From Microcaldota archaeon (GTDB lineage Archaea > Micrarchaeota > Micrarchaeia > Micrarchaeales > Micrarchaeaceae): DNA of 64,000 nt. The notes under the pieces were generated by a model. That model saw nothing but the letters and a program-made list of their open reading frames with translations. It did no database searches and was not told the origin of the DNA. Positions within the stretch are counted from its first letter, which is position 1. Each line of letters begins with the position of its first letter. This document shows positions 44,743-53,322 of this stretch, piece after piece. The translations under genes were made by a program, and so were the position numbers. The DNA lies in NCBI GenBank assembly GCA_021811435.1, contig JAJZOR010000001.1, positions 62,001 through 126,000 of the forward strand. Direction: 5' to 3'.

Positions 44743-45846
44743 TCACTTTATGAACGTGACGGTGTCGCCGTCCTGGAGCACGTGCTCCGCACTTACCCTC
44801 TGATTCGGGAACTTGACGCTGGGGCCCGTCACCCATGCCGCCTTTATTTCGTCCGCTATTTCGGTATGTATCTTGCCGGCTGCGTCCCTTACGGTTGAAC
44901 GGCCCTTAAGTATCATCGGCGTTACAGGCTCCTGGGGGGATTTCGGCTTGAGGCGTATCGTTATAAGGTCTAGATGCCCGTATATAGCGTCGCGCACCTC
45001 GCTTAAGTTAGTCATGTTAGTTGCGCTTATCGGTATCACCCTTATCCCGTATTTTGAGGCCATGTAATCGGACACCTCGCTGTACCTCGGATTTAGGTCT
45101 ATCTTGTTGAGCAGCACTATCGCATCCATGTAGAAAGACCTGCCAGCTACCAACGATATCAGCTCGTCCTCGCCTAGGTCGTCCTCTATCTTGACGTGCG
45201 CTTGATAGATTCCGAAACCATTGCATATCGTCTCCACGTCCTTATTGTTGATCCTCGACCTGTTTATTTCGACTACGACCTTCGGATACGATATGGACTG
45301 CTTTATGTAAACCCTTGGCTTGATTTTGTTCACGAACACATTTAGGGCGCGTAGCTCGTTGAGGAGTATCCCGAGCTGATCTGGGGCCCTGACGTCTATA
45401 ACGAAAACTATAAGGTCTGTGGACTTCATCGCAGATATCACGGTCCTGCCGCCGCCAAGGCCCTTATGCGCGTTCTCTATTATGCCCGGAAGGTCGAATA
45501 CCTGTATGTGCGCCTCCTTGTAAATCATAGTGCCTGGCACAACGGTCAGCGTAGTGAATGCGTGCGTCGAGGTCTTTGACTTTGCATTTGATATGGCGTT
45601 TAGGAGGGATGACTTCCCGACATTCGGGAACCCCATGAGCGCCACGGTTGCGTCGCCGCTCCTTTTGACAAAGAAGCCGGAACCCGCGGCCCTCTTGCCT
45701 GATTCGATTATCTCGTGCTTTACCTTTGCGATTTTTGCGCGCAGCGCGCCGACATGCTTGTTAGTCGCCTTGTTGATTTTAGTTTTTGAGTATTCCTCCT
45801 GCAGTTCATCTAGTTTATTCGACAGCGCCTCGCTTTTTACGTTCAT
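44743..45846 (-). CDS. DRG/Rbg-type GTPase with TGS domain
   Basis: 367 residues. An N-terminal coiled-coil precedes the Obg-like G domain: GFPNVGKSSLLN (G1, about 72-83), FDLPGI (G3, for DxPG), VLLNKIDL (G4), and a C-terminal TGS domain from about 290 (VTGPSVKFPNQRVSAEHVL). DRG proteins associate with translating ribosomes. Archaeal DRGs are about this length. Confidence 0.93.
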   Translation of the reverse strand: MNVKSEALSNKLDELQEEYSKTKINKATNKHVGALRAKIAKVKHEIIESGKRAAGSGFFVKRSGDATVALMGFPNVGKSSLLNAISNAKSKTSTHAFTTLTVVPGTMIYKEAHIQVFDLPGIIENAHKGLGGGRTVISAMKSTDLIVFVIDVRAPDQLGILLNELRALNVFVNKIKPRVYIKQSISYPKVVVEINRSRINNKDVETICNGFGIYQAHVKIEDDLGEDELISLVAGRSFYMDAIVLLNKIDLNPRYSEVSDYMASKYGIRVIPISATNMTNLSEVRDAIYGHLDLITIRLKPKSPQEPVTPMILKGRSTVRDAAGKIHTEIADEIKAAWVTGPSVKFPNQRVSAEHVLQDGDTVTFIK

Positions 45847-45993
45847 GAAAATCAGGACTGGCTCGTATTATGCCGCATTCTAAGGTTCTTTGCCGCAATG
45901 GCTATTGGCATGCGCATACTTGGTACGCGTGCTCTACCTTAAATATGTAGTATGACAAATTAAAAATGTTTATAAATGATGTTTGGTGAGAAA

Positions 45994-46047
45994 ATGCCAA
46001 AGAAGAACACAAAGAAAATCAAGAAGGCCAAACCTAGAAAGCGTTAG
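45994..46047 (+). CDS. 17-residue strongly basic peptide
   Basis: The frame MPKKNTKKIKKAKPRKR ends with TAG. GGTGAGA stands two bases before the ATG, the normal site for this genome; ATTTATAAATG-like promoter sequence lies just upstream and a strong T-rich terminator follows. Eleven of 17 residues are Lys or Arg. It could be a tiny ribosomal protein (L41e-like in size) or an RNA-binding peptide. An upstream in-frame ATG (45979) would add five residues. Confidence 0.6.
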   Translation: MPKKNTKKIKKAKPRKR

Positions 46048-46055
46048 GCTTTTAC

Positions 46056-46087
46056 CCGTCTTTTTTTAAATTATTTTATTTTTTTTG
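46056..46087 (+). terminator. T-rich terminator after the basic peptide
   Basis: CTTTTTTTAAATTATTTTATTTTTTTT follows the small gene by about ten bases; (runs of 7, 4 and 8 T). It is among the strongest T-run terminators in the window. Confidence 0.6.
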
Positions 46088-46158
46088 CGAACTGCTGCAC
46101 TGCAGCGCTAATGGGATTTGGATCTCCCGGCCCTGGCATTTCTGGACGCGAACCGGGA

Positions 46159-47454
46159 TTACATCATATTGGAGAACTTTTTCTTGAAGTTGCGGTCGTT
46201 TTTCAGTGCCCCGAACATCTTCTTCATTTTGCTGAAATCAGATATCAGTTCATGGACGTCCCTCTCGGTGGTGCCGCTGCCTGCAGCTATGCGCCTTATC
46301 CTGCCCTGGTCGCGGAGCTCCTTCTCGTTTACGCGCTCCTCCTTTGTCATGGAAGCGATTATGACCTTGTATTTCTTGAGTTTCTCCTCGCCCTTTTCGG
46401 CTATTTCCTTTGGCACGTCCGGCGCGCCCATCATCCCGAACACGTTTTTGAGCGGGCCCATCTTGTTCATTGCCTTAAGCTGGGTGTAGAAGGTCTCGAA
46501 ATTAAGCTCTTCCGCCTGCATCTCTTCAGTGCTCAAGCCGGCCTCCTTGACCGCGTCCTGTACGCGCTCGATGAGCGACCCTATGTCCGGTATGCCGAGC
46601 AGGCCGCCTATGAACCTGTCTGCATCGTATGGTTCCATGTTGCCTAGCTTCTCGCCCACGCCTATGAACATTATCTTGGTATGCGCAGCGTTCGCGGCGC
46701 TCAGCGCGCCGCCTCCCTTGCCTGAGCCGTCCATCTTCGTGACCACTACGCCGGATATCCTGACCGCGCTGTCGAATTCGCGCGCCTGCTTGCCGGCCAC
46801 CTGGCCGGTGTCCGCGCTTATCACCAGGACCTTTTCGTCCGGATTGAAGGCGGCCGCCACTCTCTTCAATTCGCCTATGAGATTCCCGTCGAGCGCGTTC
46901 CTGCCGCTCGTATCGCATATTATGACCTGCTTGTCACGGAACCTCGCCATGCCTTCCTTGACTATCCTTGACGCGTCACCCTCGCCCTTCATCCCGAAGA
47001 ACCCGACGTTTGCCTGCTTGGCCAGGGTCTCCAGCTGCTCGTATGCGGCCGGCCTTGTGACGTCACAGCATATCACTGCGGCGCTGAGGCCGCGGTCCTG
47101 GTAGAATTTGGCCAGCTTGGCGGTCGATGTCGTCTTGCCGGAGCCGTAAAGGCCCATCATCAGTATCCTCTGCTTCTTGAGCTGCGGCTGGTATGTGGGG
47201 CCCATGAGGTCCACTAGCTCGTCGTATACGATGTTGGTTATGTAGTCGGTGGGGGCCACGCCTGCTGGGGGCTTCACCTTGAGCGCCTTCTCCTCTATGT
47301 CCTTGGTGAAGCGCAGCACCAGCTCCACCTCGACGTCCGCGCTAAGCAGGGTCTTCTGGAGCTCCTTGTTGAACTCCCTTATCGTCTTCGCGTCTATGAC
47401 AGCGGATCGCGTAAGTTTGGCAATGGCCTGCCTCAACCCTTCCCCCAAGTCCAT
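46159..47454 (-). CDS. ffh: Signal recognition particle protein SRP54
   Basis: 431 residues. N domain (1-90), G domain with GLYGSGKTTSTAKLA (G1, about 105), DTSGR (G3), VTKMDGSGKGG (G4), then the Met-rich M domain (about 300-431) that binds SRP RNA and signal peptides. It delivers nascent membrane proteins to SecY, encoded about 6 kb away. The SRP RNA is not found in this window. Confidence 0.96.
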   Translation of the reverse strand: MDLGEGLRQAIAKLTRSAVIDAKTIREFNKELQKTLLSADVEVELVLRFTKDIEEKALKVKPPAGVAPTDYITNIVYDELVDLMGPTYQPQLKKQRILMMGLYGSGKTTSTAKLAKFYQDRGLSAAVICCDVTRPAAYEQLETLAKQANVGFFGMKGEGDASRIVKEGMARFRDKQVIICDTSGRNALDGNLIGELKRVAAAFNPDEKVLVISADTGQVAGKQAREFDSAVRISGVVVTKMDGSGKGGGALSAANAAHTKIMFIGVGEKLGNMEPYDADRFIGGLLGIPDIGSLIERVQDAVKEAGLSTEEMQAEELNFETFYTQLKAMNKMGPLKNVFGMMGAPDVPKEIAEKGEEKLKKYKVIIASMTKEERVNEKELRDQGRIRRIAAGSGTTERDVHELISDFSKMKKMFGALKNDRNFKKKFSNMM

Positions 47455-47551
47455 ATGAATCAGTCAGTAGGTTATATTGCTAGGCAACCTTTATATTTGG
47501 TGTTGCATCAAATTAACTGACGTCTTAGTTTCGCGTTTCGGGTGACGCTGG

Positions 47552-48685
47552 ATGAAAGTTATCATGGCACAGTCCAATCTGACGCTTAAGGGCGGGGCTG
47601 AGCGCGTGGTGCTGAAGATAGCGCAGCATTACAAAGCCAGAATCTATACTGCCGAATACAACAAGGAAACCACATTCAGCGAGTTCTCGGACATGGACGT
47701 GCAGGTGGTCGGGAGGGGCAGGATGCAGCGCCTCATGCCGTATGGGAGGGTGGCGCAGGGGCTGAGCTACGGGCTGGGATTCTACGGCTTGAAGCTTGAC
47801 GACGATTATGACGTGATAAACGCCCACATAGCGCCTAGCCACTGGATAAGGAACAGGAATGAGCGTGTGCTCTGGTACTGCCACACGCCCTTGAGGGACG
47901 TGTACGACCTGTACAAGTACAGGCTGAGAATGAAAAAAATCTACCAGAAGCCCGTGTACGTACTTGGAGCGGCTGCCGTGCGCAGCATAGACGGCAGGAT
48001 CGCCAAAAGGCTGGAGATGATAGTTGCCAACAGCGAAAACGTGCGGTCCAGGATAGCTAAATACCTCGGCAGGGACGACGCCAAGGTGCTGGGCGGGGGT
48101 GTCGAATACGAGAGATATGACGATAAGGGCGATGGCAAGTACTTCCTTTACCCTTCTAGGATGTCGCCAAACAAGAGACAGGACTATGCTATAAGGGCCT
48201 TCGAGCTTTTCAAGAGGAGGCTCAAGGGCTACAAGCTAGTGCTCATTGGACCCGTCTCGAAGGACGGGTTCTACTACGACTTTTACAGGAAGGTGCTGGA
48301 GATGTCGAAGCGCGTCGGGGACGTGGACATTGTAGAGGATGTCAGCGAAGGCGCGCTCAGGGACTACTATGCCAGGGCGACTGCAGTGCTCTACACGCCC
48401 ATTGACGAAGATTACGGACTGGTGCCGTTGGAGGCCATGGCCAGCTACAAGCCGATAATATCAGTGAACGAGGGCGGGCCCAGGACCACTGTACACGATG
48501 GCGAGACCGGCTTCCTTGTAAACAGCGAGGACGAGATGGCGAACAGGATGGCAGAAGTGGCGGAAAACCCGGCGCTGGCCGAACGAATAGGCAAGACGGG
48601 GAGGCGCTACGTCGAAAAGGAGTACTCGTGGGATAGGTTCTTCAGAGAATTCGACAGGTACCTGACCAGTGTATCGAGGATGTGA
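47552..48685 (+). CDS. Glycosyltransferase family 4
   Basis: 377 residues, GT-B fold. The N-terminal half has LTLKGGAERVVLKIA; the C-terminal half has YPSRMSPNKRQDYAIRAF, VEDVSEGALRDYYARATAVLYTPIDEDYGLVPLEAMA (the EX7E motif, key residues EDYGL-P-EAMA) and VSVNEGGPRTTV-like ISVNEGGPRTTV. It probably acts in glycan synthesis. It is convergent with the tbp gene with no gap. Confidence 0.9.
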   Translation: MKVIMAQSNLTLKGGAERVVLKIAQHYKARIYTAEYNKETTFSEFSDMDVQVVGRGRMQRLMPYGRVAQGLSYGLGFYGLKLDDDYDVINAHIAPSHWIRNRNERVLWYCHTPLRDVYDLYKYRLRMKKIYQKPVYVLGAAAVRSIDGRIAKRLEMIVANSENVRSRIAKYLGRDDAKVLGGGVEYERYDDKGDGKYFLYPSRMSPNKRQDYAIRAFELFKRRLKGYKLVLIGPVSKDGFYYDFYRKVLEMSKRVGDVDIVEDVSEGALRDYYARATAVLYTPIDEDYGLVPLEAMASYKPIISVNEGGPRTTVHDGETGFLVNSEDEMANRMAEVAENPALAERIGKTGRRYVEKEYSWDRFFREFDRYLTSVSRM

Positions 48686-49066
48686 CTACTTCGCTTCAGG
48701 CGGCTTCTTTGATTCCGGCGGCTTCTTTACTTCGCCGGGCTTCACCGCAGGCATTACCTCGATGACATACTTGGATATTATCTTGGACGCGTATTCAAGC
48801 ACCTTCTTTATGTTGGACTCGGTATTTGCGCCGGTGCATATCATCTTGCCGTTCTTGAAGAGTATTATGACGGCCTTCGGCTCTGCTATCTTGAATATGG
48901 CGCCGGGGAACTGCTCTGGCTCGTAATCCACGGCCTTAACGTCCCTTGACAGGGAGTAGAGGTCTATCACTGCATGCAGGTCAGCGCTGACGACGATATT
49001 CTGTATCTTTATCGTGGGCTTTATTATATCGTTGTTTGGACGCGCTGGAGGATTCTTTGCTGGCGT
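48686..49066 (-). CDS. tbp: Single-repeat TATA-binding protein with apparent ACG start
   Basis: 126 residues. After a polar N-terminus comes one TBP repeat: IKIQNIVVSADLHAVIDL, VDYEPEQFPGAIFKI and KAVIILFKNGKMICTGA, with both DNA-inserting Phe positions (QFPG and ILFKNGK). A second repeat is absent: after about residue 100 only a Pro/Lys tail follows and the stop abuts the next gene. Standard TBP is about 180 residues with two repeats. No ATG/GTG/TTG gives the whole repeat; GGTGATT, two bases and ACG (49066) fit a start, and TAA precedes it in frame. It would have to dimerise to make a saddle. Confidence 0.88.
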   Translation of the reverse strand, partial: TPAKNPPARPNNDIIKPTIKIQNIVVSADLHAVIDLYSLSRDVKAVDYEPEQFPGAIFKIAEPKAVIILFKNGKMICTGANTESNIKKVLEYASKIISKYVIEVMPAVKPGEVKKPPESKKPPEAK

Positions 49067-49273
49067 TTAATCACCTTTATAGTTAAGGATGAAAAGGTTT
49101 AAATATATGGAACAGCAAATCGCCGAGGCTCGGACCTTTTCCTGGCCGTGCGACGAGCCAAAACATTAATCGCTGGTATGGTCTGCCATTGGCTGGCTCT
49201 GGCGCAGTTTGTCGTCTCGCAACATTATTATATTGGTTGGGTTTATATTTCCTGAAAGAGGGCCGGTGCGACA

Positions 49274-50383
49274 ATGAAGAAAGTGGTCATAATAGGCGCC
49301 GGAGTCGTTGGCCTGATACTCGCCAAGGAGCTTGGCAAGCTCGGACATGATGTCACTGTTTATGACGCGAAAAGGGATGTCAAGGAGGGCTCGGCCAAGG
49401 CATCTGGCATCCTGTCAAAGGAGGGATTGGCCAGCATAGGCGTGGCTTATGGGAAAGCCGTAGTCAACACGCTAGACGGGGCCGTGCTGCATGCAGGAAG
49501 GGAGATGCTCAGGATAAAGTCTCCGCAGACCAAAGCTTACGTTCTGGACAGGGGAAAACTGGCGGAGGAGTGCTTAGGCGAAGCCCGGGGGGCCGGGGCC
49601 GAGGTCGTATTTGGCAGGAAGATCGGCAAGGAGGCCATCACGGCAATGAAGCATGACGGCGGCACAGTGCTAGTCGGGGCGGACGGGTCGGTATCCAACG
49701 TGGCGAGCGCATGCGGCTTCCCGCCGATAAAGGAGTACATACTCACTTACAAGGCAGAATACGAAGGCGCGCATGTTAGAGACCCGCACTCGGTGGACCT
49801 GTTCTTCTCCAACAAGGTGTCCAGCAGGTTCTTCGGATGGACGGCCCCGTACTCGCCCGCCGTGCTGGAGGCTGGTATAGGCATAAGCAGCTTCGCCCGA
49901 AGCAGCAGCCTGCGCGCCTTCAGGCAGTTCATCAGGAATGACACGATGGTAGCAATGCTGGACGGGGCCAAGTTCATTTCAGGCCACGCCAGCATGATAC
50001 CCGTGTCCACTAGAAAACATACGGTCATCGGAAACGTGCTGCTCGTTGGCGACGCCGCAGGCCAGGTGAAGGCGACTACAGGAGGCGGCATAATCTTCGG
50101 TGCATCATGCGCAAAGATAGCTGCTAAGGCGATAGACGAGCATGTCAGGCGCGGCAGGCCGCTGGGAAGCTACGAAAAAGCGTGGAGGAGGAGGTACGGG
50201 CTGGACCTGACCATGCACAAGATGTTGCACAGCTACTACGCGTCGATGGGCAGCAGGAGCCTGGACACGCTGTTCGTGTTCTCGAGGATATTCGGAGCCG
50301 AGGGCTTCTTCAGCAGATACGGCGACATGGACAGGCCCACGGTCATGATAAAGAGGTTCTTCCTGCGCGGCATGTCCAGATGA
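49274..50383 (+). CDS. Geranylgeranyl-reductase-family flavoprotein
   Basis: 369 residues. The FAD-binding GAGVVGLILAKELGKLGHDV (Rossmann, residues 8-27) and the C-terminal VLLVGDAAGQVKATTGGGIIFG are characteristic of digeranylgeranylglycerophospholipid reductases, which saturate archaeal lipid chains. The middle is divergent. With mevalonate kinase in the window a lipid role is reasonable, but other FAD monooxygenase-like enzymes share the motifs. Confidence 0.82.
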   Translation: MKKVVIIGAGVVGLILAKELGKLGHDVTVYDAKRDVKEGSAKASGILSKEGLASIGVAYGKAVVNTLDGAVLHAGREMLRIKSPQTKAYVLDRGKLAEECLGEARGAGAEVVFGRKIGKEAITAMKHDGGTVLVGADGSVSNVASACGFPPIKEYILTYKAEYEGAHVRDPHSVDLFFSNKVSSRFFGWTAPYSPAVLEAGIGISSFARSSSLRAFRQFIRNDTMVAMLDGAKFISGHASMIPVSTRKHTVIGNVLLVGDAAGQVKATTGGGIIFGASCAKIAAKAIDEHVRRGRPLGSYEKAWRRRYGLDLTMHKMLHSYYASMGSRSLDTLFVFSRIFGAEGFFSRYGDMDRPTVMIKRFFLRGMSR

Positions 50384-50472
50384 AACCAGTGTTTTGGACC
50401 TTGTAGAAATCATTTCATGAAATTTTCGGTGCGTATGGAACGTTGCTTGTGGAGCGATAGGCCTCGCACGCC

Positions 50473-51897
50473 TCAGAGCGCTAGCAGCGCCTTGCTCGCT
50501 GCCGATGCCGCGCTTATCAGAAAGTTAGGGTATACGCCCAGCAATATCGTAGCCGCCAGGGCGACGGCCACCACTGCGTACGTGTACCTGCCCATCGGGA
50601 GCAGCTCCTTGGACCTGCCGCTGTACATGTGGTCTATCACCTTGGCATAATAGTATATCGATATGAAGCTGTTGACTATGCCGAAGACCGCTAGGTATAG
50701 CAGCGCCCGAGTGTCTATCGCGCTGGAGAAGACGAGGAACTTGCCTATGAAGCCGAGCAGCGGCGGCACTCCGGCCATCGAAAGCATCAGTATTGCAAGC
50801 GAGGCTGCCGCGAACCTGTTCCTGTAGCCCAGCGAGTTGTAGTCGTCCAGCGTCCTGAGGTTCTTGGACTCCAGCCAGAGCACTATCGCGAACGCCCCGA
50901 TTATCATGAACAGATGGGCCACTATCTGCACTATGCTGGCCTCGATGCCGAACTGCGTGGCTACGGCCAGGCCGATCAGGATGTAGCCGGCCTGCGAGAT
51001 GGACGAGTATGCCAGTAGCCTCTTCACGTTTGTCTGCACCAGCGCCACTATGTTGCCGTAGAACATTGTGGCTATGGACAGCAGTATGAGCACTGGGCTG
51101 AATATAGGCTGGAACTGCACGAACAGCACGAAGAATATCTCCATGAGCGCTACGAACGCGACCTTCTTGTTTATGCCTGCCAGGAGCGCCGTGACGTTGC
51201 CCGGAGCCCCCTGGTATACGTCTGGCACCCACAGGTTGAAAGGGAATGCAGCCACCTCGAAACCCATCGCGGCCGCCACGAGTATTATCGACAGTATGAG
51301 CAGGTAGTTGCCCGCATTTGGCGTTATGCCTGTGAAGAGAGCGCTGCTCGACACCGGGGAGAGCGCCAGCTGCAGGTCGTACGGGAACACTAGGGCTATC
51401 GCGAACGACAGCGCGCCTATCGCTATTGCGCTCAGTATGAAGAGCTTCACCGCGGCCTCTATGTGGTACTTGCCGCTTGTCATTATCATGAAGGCGGTGG
51501 GCAGGGTCATGAGCTCCAGCCCCAGCAGTATGGTTATCAGCGAATTCGCCATGGCGACCACGAACATGCCGACTATGGCGAAGCTCAGGAACATGGAGAA
51601 GCGCGTGAAGTCCTGGTAGTGCTCATAGGACAGCGCATTGACCAGGAGGAGCGCGAAGGCGAACAGGCCGAGGAAGAACGCCGAGAACTGGTAAAGGTGG
51701 AATATTATGAATACTGTGACGTCGACGCCGGAGAGGAATGCGTACGCCGACAGCAGGAATATCAGGGCAAGCAGCGCGCTGCTCGCCAGGAACGCTGCAT
51801 GCGACTGCCTGCGCGGTATGGCGGCGAGCGGCACGACTATCAGGGCAAGCATCAGGGCGATTATCGCATGAGCAACGTAAAACGGGCCTATCAACAT
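50473..51897 (-). CDS. nuoN: Complex I subunit N
   Basis: 474 residues, 13-14 helices. An antiporter-like proton-pumping subunit: LGLELMTLPTAFM (Glu in helix 5) and KLFILSAIAIGALSFAI (Lys in helix 7 region), with AYSSISQAGYILIGLA. ATG 51897 follows GGTGTGATA at standard spacing, better than the GTG at 51903. Last gene of the nuoHIJKLMN unit. Confidence 0.95.
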   Translation of the reverse strand: MLIGPFYVAHAIIALMLALIVVPLAAIPRRQSHAAFLASSALLALIFLLSAYAFLSGVDVTVFIIFHLYQFSAFFLGLFAFALLLVNALSYEHYQDFTRFSMFLSFAIVGMFVVAMANSLITILLGLELMTLPTAFMIMTSGKYHIEAAVKLFILSAIAIGALSFAIALVFPYDLQLALSPVSSSALFTGITPNAGNYLLILSIILVAAAMGFEVAAFPFNLWVPDVYQGAPGNVTALLAGINKKVAFVALMEIFFVLFVQFQPIFSPVLILLSIATMFYGNIVALVQTNVKRLLAYSSISQAGYILIGLAVATQFGIEASIVQIVAHLFMIIGAFAIVLWLESKNLRTLDDYNSLGYRNRFAAASLAILMLSMAGVPPLLGFIGKFLVFSSAIDTRALLYLAVFGIVNSFISIYYYAKVIDHMYSGRSKELLPMGRYTYAVVAVALAATILLGVYPNFLISAASAASKALLAL

Positions 51898-51905
51898 TAT
51901 CACAC

Positions 51906-53318
51906 CTATAGATTAGCGAAACCGAGCAGCAGGAACGGGAATATGCCGAACAGCAGCATGGAACCCATCAGGAACGCGTAGCCTAGCTGCTGCTCTATCC
52001 CTATGTACTCCACAGGCTGCGACGGTTCCTTTGTCATCATGAAGGAGCGGTTTATTACCAGGTACATGAACGCGCCTATCATCAGCAGGCCGATGAGCGG
52101 GAGCGCGCCCGCCAGGCCGAAGGCCTGTATCGCGCCTATGAATATGAGCACGTCGGCCACGAACCCTGCGGTCAGCGGCACCCCAGTGACGCCGAATACG
52201 CCCATTATGAATGAGTAGCCTGTCGATGCGGCCCTGCTGACCACGCCCTTGACCACGCGCATGTCCCTGGACCCGAATATGTGGTGCATGCACCCTACCG
52301 TCAGGAACAGAAGAGCTATGGTGATGCCGTGCGCGAACATCGCGTAGGCCGCGCCGTACGTGCCGAAGGAGTTCATGGCCGCTATCGCCACCAGTATTAT
52401 GCCCATGTCTATTATGGTGGTGTACGCTATGACGCGCTTTATGTCGTGCTGCATCATGGTCACGAACGCCGAGTATATGGTAGAGAAGCCGGCCAGCAGC
52501 GCTATGGGTATAGCAAGGCTGCTGGCTATCGGGAACATCGTGAATATCAGCAGCATGCCGTACGCGCCGAACTTTGTCAGTACGCCGGAAAGCAGCATCG
52601 ATCCTTGCGTAGAGGCCTCGGTGTGGGCGTCTGGCAGCCAGAAGTGGAGCGGGAACAGCGGCATGTTGACCATGAAAGCTATGAACATTAATATGAATAT
52701 CATCTGCTGCGTGGCCTGCGGTATGGTCGAGGCAGCTGATGTTATGGCGCCGATATCGAACGAGTGCACCGGCGTGTAGAAGTATATCATCATTATGCCG
52801 AGCAGCAGCAGCGAGCTCGCGAATATCTCGTATATTATGAACTTTATCGAAGCATACCTCCTGTTGGCCGAGCCGAGGATGTTTATCATGAAGAACAGGG
52901 CTATGACCCCTATATCCCAGAATATGAAGAATATGAACAGGTTGGCGGAAGCGAAAAGCCCTATTGCGGAGAACTCGAACAGCAGTATGAGCGCATTGGC
53001 GGCCTTCTCGCGGACGCGCTCGGGATTGCCAGCCATCACAGCTCCGAACGCCACTATGGCAGTCATCAGCACCAGTATGAAGCTGATCGGGGTCAACTGC
53101 AGCTGTAGGCTTATGTCGAACGCGCTTATGTAGGGGTACTGCTCACCCATGCTCAGCGATCCCTGCAGCAGAGAGGTGACCAGTATCCATATGGTTATTG
53201 CAAGCACTATGCCAGAGCCGGCCAGCGCTATGCGCTTGCTTAGCTCCTGGTCTAGCGCTAATATGAGTATCGAAGCGAGGGCGGAGAACAGGAGCATGAG
53301 ACCTATTAGTATAGTCAT
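51906..53318 (-). CDS. nuoM: Complex I subunit M
   Basis: 470 residues, about 14 helices. FIFWDIGVIALFFMINI (helix 5 region; the usual Glu-Leu pair reads WDIGVI, Asp in place of the conserved Glu), MPLFPLHFWLPDAHTEASTQGSMLLSGVLTKFGAYG (helix 7-8 broken region; key residues FPLHFWLPDAH and K). AYTTIIDMGIILVAIA is conserved. It pumps protons in the membrane arm. Confidence 0.95.
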   Translation of the reverse strand: MTILIGLMLLFSALASILILALDQELSKRIALAGSGIVLAITIWILVTSLLQGSLSMGEQYPYISAFDISLQLQLTPISFILVLMTAIVAFGAVMAGNPERVREKAANALILLFEFSAIGLFASANLFIFFIFWDIGVIALFFMINILGSANRRYASIKFIIYEIFASSLLLLGIMMIYFYTPVHSFDIGAITSAASTIPQATQQMIFILMFIAFMVNMPLFPLHFWLPDAHTEASTQGSMLLSGVLTKFGAYGMLLIFTMFPIASSLAIPIALLAGFSTIYSAFVTMMQHDIKRVIAYTTIIDMGIILVAIAAMNSFGTYGAAYAMFAHGITIALLFLTVGCMHHIFGSRDMRVVKGVVSRAASTGYSFIMGVFGVTGVPLTAGFVADVLIFIGAIQAFGLAGALPLIGLLMIGAFMYLVINRSFMMTKEPSQPVEYIGIEQQLGYAFLMGSMLLFGIFPFLLLGFANL

Positions 53319-53322
53319 GGTA

